A stretch of DNA of 64,000 nt from the NCBI GenBank assembly GCA_022578605.1, contig MU394078.1, positions 1 through 64,000 on the forward strand, read 5' to 3'. A program made the position numbers and the translations under genes. This document shows, in pieces, positions 58,271-64,000 of the stretch. Positions within the stretch are counted from its first letter, which is position 1. Each line of letters begins with the position of its first letter. The notes beneath the pieces are model-generated. The model made no database searches. It was not told the DNA's origin and saw only the letters and a list, made by a program, of their open reading frames with translations. Source of the DNA: Camillea tinctor. Taxonomy: Eukaryota > Ascomycota > Sordariomycetes > Xylariales > Xylariaceae.

Positions 58271-59895
58271 TCATACCTGAGGACCCAATCCGCCGCTAGG
58301 GGGGACTTGATGGCCACCATTACCAGTGTAACCCGGGTTACCGAAAGGACTGGGACCAGTAGGTCCGGGGGGTCCAGGAGGGCCAGGGGGGCCAGGAGGA
58401 CCCGGGGGGAAGTAATGTGGAGGCGGAGGGGCAGGACGGTAAGGAGTACCGACACCCGAGTTGTTCTGGGAACGGCCCCAGGAGAGACGGACACGCGAGT
58501 TTCCAATTGGATATCCTTGCATCTGGTTGATGGCCATCTCGGCCGCATGTCGATGTACAAATTGGACGAAGCCGCAGCCCTTTCCAGGAGGGATCTTCAC
58601 ATACGTGATTTCGCCAAAGCCCTGGAAAAATGAACGAAGTTCATCCTCCGTCACGTATCCAGAAAGGCCACCAACAAATACCGTGGTGTTGTTAGGGTCG
58701 GTGAACTGGTTCATCGTCATAGGGTTGAAAGTGCCAGCTGGCTGGTACGGGTAGCCAGCCTGTTGAGGCATCCATTGCGCACCTCCACCCATACCACCAC
58801 CGCCACCGTGGTGGGGAACCTGCGGTTGCTGCATCATCTGGGGAGTACCAAACTGGTTGAACTGGTTGTTCTGATGGCTTCTAATTCCAATAATGTTAGT
58901 ATTAGAGACGTAGGCCTATATTTTATAGCACATGTGGTGACTTACCGGTTCTTGGGCGTAGCGGGAGAAACACGCATGGGACGGTTACCGCAGTAAACAC
59001 CCTGCATCTCGACTAGAGCACGTTGCTGGTCCTGCTCGTCAGAAAAGCGAACGAAACCATATCCACGAGACTGTCCAGTCTGCTGGTCGGTCATGATCTT
59101 GGCGGATTTGCACGAAGGGAAACGGGCTTGGAAAAGAGCAACCAAGACGAATTCATTAACCTCATGACCCAAGTCGCCGACGAAAATCGAGTACTCAGGG
59201 CTGCGGTCATCACGACGATCAACTAAACCGCCACCCGAGGCCCAGTTAAGACGAAAGGCTCGATCAGTGTTCGGGACAGGTGTTCCGTTAAGCTGCAGCG
59301 CCTTTTGTGCGGCTTCCGGGCTGCTAAATTCGACAAAGCAGTATCCGGCATTACTGTTCCAGTATGAGCAATTGCATATTGAAAATCTTTTTTTTTTCAA
59401 AGGTTGTGAGGGCACAAGGTCCAATGTAAAAGTGGGACCATAGTAATAAGAAAAATATGGCGCAGATAGAAAAAAAAATAAGAAGTGAAGAAAAAAAACC
59501 GCAGGGGGGTTAACCATACCCGGAGTGACGGTCTCTGATAATTTTGACCTGGACGTTCTCATTCATAGAGGACTGAAAGACGGTACGGATGAATCCTTCA
59601 TCCATCCAACCAGATAGCTCACCCATCCTATATAAAACTTGTTAGATCCTAATATCACGACGCAACTGGATAGACGCAAGATGTCATCACATCATCACAC
59701 ATACCAAAGCGTTTGGCGGGCAGAGTCAGACGAATATGCAGGTGCAATGTCCCCTCCACCTTGTCCATTGGTGGGAGCCATAGATAGGCCAGTAGGGGGA
59801 ACACCAGGGGCACCGGCCCCTTGAGAACCAGCATCGCCTTGGGAGCCGGAGCCGTTAGAAGGCGGTTTGCCGTTGTAGGGATTGAATCCGTCCAT
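58271..59895 (-). CDS. Three-RRM RNA-binding protein (Nam8/Csx1/TIA-1 type)
   Basis: Four exons: 59895-59705, 59627-59520, 59353-58946, 58880-58271. Introns are 77, 166 and 65 nt with GTATGT, GTATGG and GTAAGT donors; all are phase 2. The product is 438 residues. A Gly/Asn-rich lead precedes three RRMs: RRM1 about 63-138 (strand LWMGELS, RNP1 NAGYCFVEF), RRM2 about 154-230 (SIFVGDL, RGYGFVRF) and RRM3 about 301-372 (TVFVGGL, KGCGFVQF). RRM3 lacks the usual connecting residues, as in the yeast Nam8/Ngr1 and fission-yeast Csx1 group. A Met/Gln-rich spacer lies between RRM2 and RRM3, and the tail has a PPGPPGPPGP collagen-like run (about 394-410). Known relatives act in U1 snRNP splice-site choice, mRNA stability or stress granules. 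Which applies cannot be decided here. Confidence 0.93.
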
Positions 59896-62800
59896 GGTGA
59901 TCTAAGTTTGGAGAAGTCAGAAAATTGCAGTGCTGAGAATTGGTCTGAATTATGGAGATATATGATGGTGGCTATGCATGTGTGTGTAAGTGGAGAATAA
60001 AGTTTAGGTGAGGGCAGGTGTAGGTGGGGCCTGAGGACTTGGCGATGGTTTTCGAAGTCCCACCAGCCCCGAAGCTCCACTACAGTTCTTCACAGCTGGT
60101 AGCTTCGAGACGTCCATGGCACGGGCCACGGCACTGCGACTTTACAACTAGTTCCGTAGTCTCCGGTGCACAGACCACAGCGACTTCACAACTAGTTGCA
60201 AAGTCAAGACGCACAAGCCACTTGCCAAAATAGGCAGTACGAGATGGTCATCCACGACCCTTTGAGGTAGTACACACGAGGGTTGAGCATGGTAGGTCTT
60301 TGTTGCACTTGCAACAATATTACCCATCAACAGTTCTCAACCACACGGATGCAAAGAGATGAGATGTGGTAGACGTATGTGGACAAAATCAGAGGGAGGG
60401 AAAACTGAAGGCGGTACGGAATTTTCAGGCAAGTGCGAACGCGCGCTCATGGCTAGAAATTGATGATGAAAATGGAGGATGGGGGATGGAGGATGAACGA
60501 CTAATCAGGGCAAGGGAAGGAGAGAGGAAAAAGAAAAGAAAGAACATTGAAACTTACCAACTTGAAATTCGGGAATCTGACGAAAATGAAATCAGAGAAT
60601 ATCAACTACTAATTTCCCACGAAATCCAAACTGAACTCGATAACGCGCTTAAGAGAAGGTTAGAATTCCTTGTGTGTAAAGCAGAAAGTAGAAGATGTGT
60701 TGGAGAGAGCGACAAGAGAAAAGGTTTCGATCGCTGGTATTTAAATATTCAATGAGTGTGCAGTGAATGTAATTCAAGAGATTTTAGCACCCACTGTGCC
60801 TAGCACGGTGGAGTGCTGTGGGAAAGCAAACGAATCATATTGCTAGGACAGGCAAACAACTTACAGGAAGATGATGTTATGTGTAAGAGACGGATAGTTC
60901 AGTCCTCCAGAGGGCAATCTGCTCTGAAAAGTTAGTGTTCGGGCCTTTGGGAGGTGGGAGCGACAATTTGCTAAGATGCCCCTAAAAGTTTAAACATAAG
61001 GAGGCGCCACATATTGAGTTGATTGTGTAGAGGGCGAACTTTAAAAAAAGGTCATGGGAGATTGCAGATGCGTATTTACTCCTCACACTGTCGCCTAGAA
61101 CTGTAACGAACAGGCTCATTGGCGCCATCGAAGAGCAAGATACAAAGGGGGTACAGAAGAGTAGGAGGAGGGAAGCCGAAGGGGGTAAATACCACAGTAT
61201 CTTGCAACATACCTAGGATTGATATCGGTGATAAAGTCGTGAACAACTTGGTGATGCTAGTTCGGAAAATGAGGTTTGGTCGGAATGGAAGACTATCCAC
61301 AAGGTACAACTAGGAATTGTATCGGGCGAAACTCGGAAGGTGAGGATAAGAGCTGTGTCGGGAGATAAACTTCATCATTAGTTAGCCAACCAACGAATAT
61401 ACCTAAGAATAAAGCTGACTTCTGATGAGGAATATTATCAGATATCGTGGGTTAAGAACATGGGCCTTTTGCAACTTTGCAGGTCCCTCTGGCAGGTAGG
61501 AGACTACTCAACTGCACATCCGCGAGCGAACACAACTTAGGTGGAAGTTCTAAGGTAATAATTTCATAAGGGGCAGATTAGCAAGAAGGGGGCCCACGTG
61601 ATATGTAGGTTTGATAAAATGGCAATAGAGATAGATGGTGGGCAATCCTCGCCCACCATAAGAAGGAATTTTTCCCTCCCATGGTGTTGTATGAATTGTA
61701 GTTTGTGTTGGCGAGGAGCATTGCATACGAGCTTGACTTCGTCGCCCCAGCAAGTTGTCTTTAAAGCTGGAGAGGGGATAATAGAATAGAGTGAACAATA
61801 CAGAGAGCTTGAGAGTATGCTAGTGACAAGGTACGTACCTAGGAAATGGATCAAATTACTGATATCCAGACCCTGTAAATAGAGACTAGCAATGAACGCC
61901 GACGCCCCAAAGACTCTTGCCTGAACACGAATGGGAATGCAAAGACGGACAACTGAGAAGTCGTGTAGATCTAAACTTTTCCTTTTCCTTTCCCGACTTG
62001 AGACTAAGGAAGCCGGTTGAACGAGAGCGGATAGAACCGAAGTTATTCAAGCAGGGATTTTGTTGGGAATCTGAAAACCTGAATATTTAAGTAAGTATAG
62101 GGGACAAATAATAATTATTAAAAGTGATGTCTGTGTTTAGCGTTCGAACTCTAGCAGCAGGCTTTGTTGTTTGGTTGGTCAAAATAGCGAGATTTCTAGG
62201 TGCCTCAGGCCGTAAGATCTGGTACTTTTGGTATTGTCTCTGCAACAATAGTCAAGGTTCTGGATAGTGGCGGAACTTGAAGGAGATTCGAAGATGATTA
62301 TTATACGACAGCGAAGCCAATGTGAGGGGTCAGATGCCAGTATTCGGGGCGACTGTGTTCTGAGATGATCTGCAAACACAAGATACTCAATGCTTGCGAA
62401 AGCCGAAAGATAGCCGCAGCGCCAATAGAAAGCTGAGTGAAGTCCTATAAGATGCAAAATAATATATAAGCTAAGAGTACGAGATCATGTAAAAGGAAAA
62501 ATCGATATAGAGATGATCCCAGATCACTACTTAGATGCCAAAAGAAAGAACTTACCACGGCAGGCATAAAAATGCTAGTAATAACGTGACAAAGGAACCC
62601 CCTGTCGACCCAGCTACTGCCAACCGACTGGGACCTGGTTTCTCGTGGACAATATTTCAATCCGGAGTACACAGATCATGAGGCCATGCATTTTTTTCAC
62701 CTCGACAATGCAGAGCATGATATTGACCGCCATCTCCCCTAAACCACAAGCCATTGAACTGCGCTCCCCGCAGGTAGAAATCAGGCACACACAGCGTAAA

Positions 62801-64000
62801 GGATGACATTTTCATGGACATCGCACCGGATTGTGGTAGACTCCCAAATGGAGCGTGGCCGTTGGTAGTTTTGGAATTATGTTACGCATTGTGATGACAT
62901 GCTCTTTGTACTATGGTCTCGTTTCCCGATAGATTTCGTCGGCATAGGAGGTCTGCATGACATGGTGCCCGGTAAGGCCGAAATATCAAATTGCACCGAA
63001 AAGCGCACCAACATTCCAGGGTGGAGATGTCGGTGTGATTTGTATCCCACAGAGCTCCCCCTCTCTACCGTCAACATTGAGGTATTGAGTCTGGAGAGGA
63101 ACGTAGATGAGAAATGGGTAACCCGAGAGTTCAAGTAAGAATCGTAGTTGACAAAGCCTTACACCCAAGGACGACGTGGATGGGGCATCACCAACGGTCG
63201 GGTCCCGCTGAGGAAAGTATTCAACCCCCCGAATGTATCATCATTGGAGATGGGTGGTCGGATTGGAAGTGGGGCAGATCGCCAAAAGATTTCCAAACAG
63301 CTTAGTCGATCGGGTGTTCGCACAAGAGTAATAAAAACTTGTGTGGGATGCGGGGCATTCTGGACATGGAAGAATCGCGATGTTCGTTTGCTTTGCTTAG
63401 GAAAGTCGCAAAAGAGCTACGACTCAGGACGAGACCGATCGCAGCAGCTGGCCTGAGGTCCACGATGCATTTTGGTGTTTTCGCGGGGTTAGGAAGCCCG
63501 AGCTCGATGACGCAGTTCTCGGGGATGGGGATCCGAGGTCGATCCCGCAACCGTGGGAGTGTAGTAACTTCGATTTTTTTTTTGACCACCCACCATACTC
63601 TGGCTCAACAGAAGACAAGCTGCCACCAACATCGACGCTGTCGCTGGTACACCGTCGCCCGGAATGACCGGCCACGAGTTCGAACGCTAAATAGCACCAT
63701 GGTGCAGAAGATAAAAAAGAAACAGGGGAGTTACTTACTTTTGGGCACCAATTGGATCGGACGGTTAAAGCAGCAGAAACGCAGCGCCTTGACAAACTCC
63801 AGTTTAGGAACCCGAGGGCACAACGAAAAATGTCTTGGATCACGACCGATGTGCCTATGAGATAGCTAGGCCACAAATTGCACCGCACAAATTACTGGGG
63901 AAACCGAAGAGGATTTGGAAATAAAAACCCGCAGTGGACCTTTCTCTTTTCTTCTTTTTATTCACTTCGCGCAACGATGCGATAGACGAAGGATGAGATA
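59896..64000. other. 5' leader of the three-RRM gene and distal unannotated DNA
   Basis: The first part is probably the leader of the three-RRM gene. Further right there are only overlapping short frames on both strands (the largest is 173 codons at 63339-63860 +) with no domain. Further minus-strand GTAAGT sites occur near 60864, 62554 and 63737, which may mark additional leader exons or another spliced transcript. The window ends without a clear gene boundary. Confidence 0.45.
59902..60557 (-). other. Candidate long 5' UTR intron of the three-RRM gene
   Basis: A GTAAGT donor at 60557 and a CTTAG acceptor whose last base is 59902 frame a 656-nt intron ending seven bases before the start codon (ATCACC, ATG at 59895). 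Long leader introns are common in genes for abundant fungal RNA-binding proteins. It could host uORF-free regulation or alternative first exons. Unproven without RNA data. Confidence 0.4.

Noticed and set aside
1..64000. CRISPR arrays, rRNA genes and bacterial-type operons
   Set aside because: None seen; the tandem repeats present are simple microsatellites and coding repeats without spacers.

Overview
The window looks like nuclear DNA of a filamentous ascomycete (Pezizomycotina, most likely a Sordariomycete). The evidence is short GT..AG introns with CTAAC-type branch points, a fungal CBM1 cellulose-binding tail on a GH16 enzyme, fungal-type P450, DUF2306, aquaglyceroporin and dynamin-like genes, and a repeat block that has decayed by C-to-T/G-to-A transitions in the way repeat-induced point mutation (RIP) does. 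No organism name is claimed.

Layout. 1-8.3 kb is an extremely AT-rich, gene-dead block. It holds a Ty3/gypsy-type LTR retrotransposon (about 158-6963, + strand) with ghost reverse-transcriptase motifs, followed by a second decayed repeat pair and a 9-bp microsatellite. The block ends abruptly at about 8.3 kb, and the first gene after it encodes a chromodomain/AT-hook protein. 11.5-14.4 kb (minus) holds an RRM-type RNA-binding protein split over frames and a coiled-coil ORF. 15.0-16.3 kb (minus) holds a possible micro-exon gene reconstructed here from splice signals. 21.3 kb: DapA/HOGA-type aldolase. 27.8-32.2 kb (minus): a DUF2306 membrane protein and a complete three-exon P450. 35.4-37.7 kb: an intronless TPR protein. 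41.6-43.2 kb: a DHA2-type MFS transporter, convergent with an aquaglyceroporin (43.8-45.1 kb). 46.3-47.8 kb (minus): secreted GH16 glucanase-like enzyme with CBM1. 50.0-54.0 kb: a large four-exon dynamin-like GTPase with nuclear signals, convergent with a cytochrome b561-type membrane protein (54.8-55.7 kb) that seems to lack its N-terminal part. 58.3-59.9 kb (minus): a three-RRM protein of the Nam8/Csx1/TIA-1 type.

Genes are widely spaced: several 2-5.5 kb blocks (16.3-21.3, 22.3-27.8, 32.2-35.4, 37.7-41.5, 47.8-50.0, 55.7-58.3, 59.9-64.0 kb) hold no gene I could establish. There is no obvious biosynthetic cluster. The P450 and the DUF2306 gene are the only adjacent same-strand pair that might be functionally linked. 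The exon structures of seven genes (DUF2306, P450, MFS, aquaporin, GH16, GTPase, three-RRM) were worked out by hand and are frame-consistent throughout; those of the RRM gene at 11.5 kb and the micro-exon gene are tentative. The eight exact ACCTAGGT octamers found all lie between genes.
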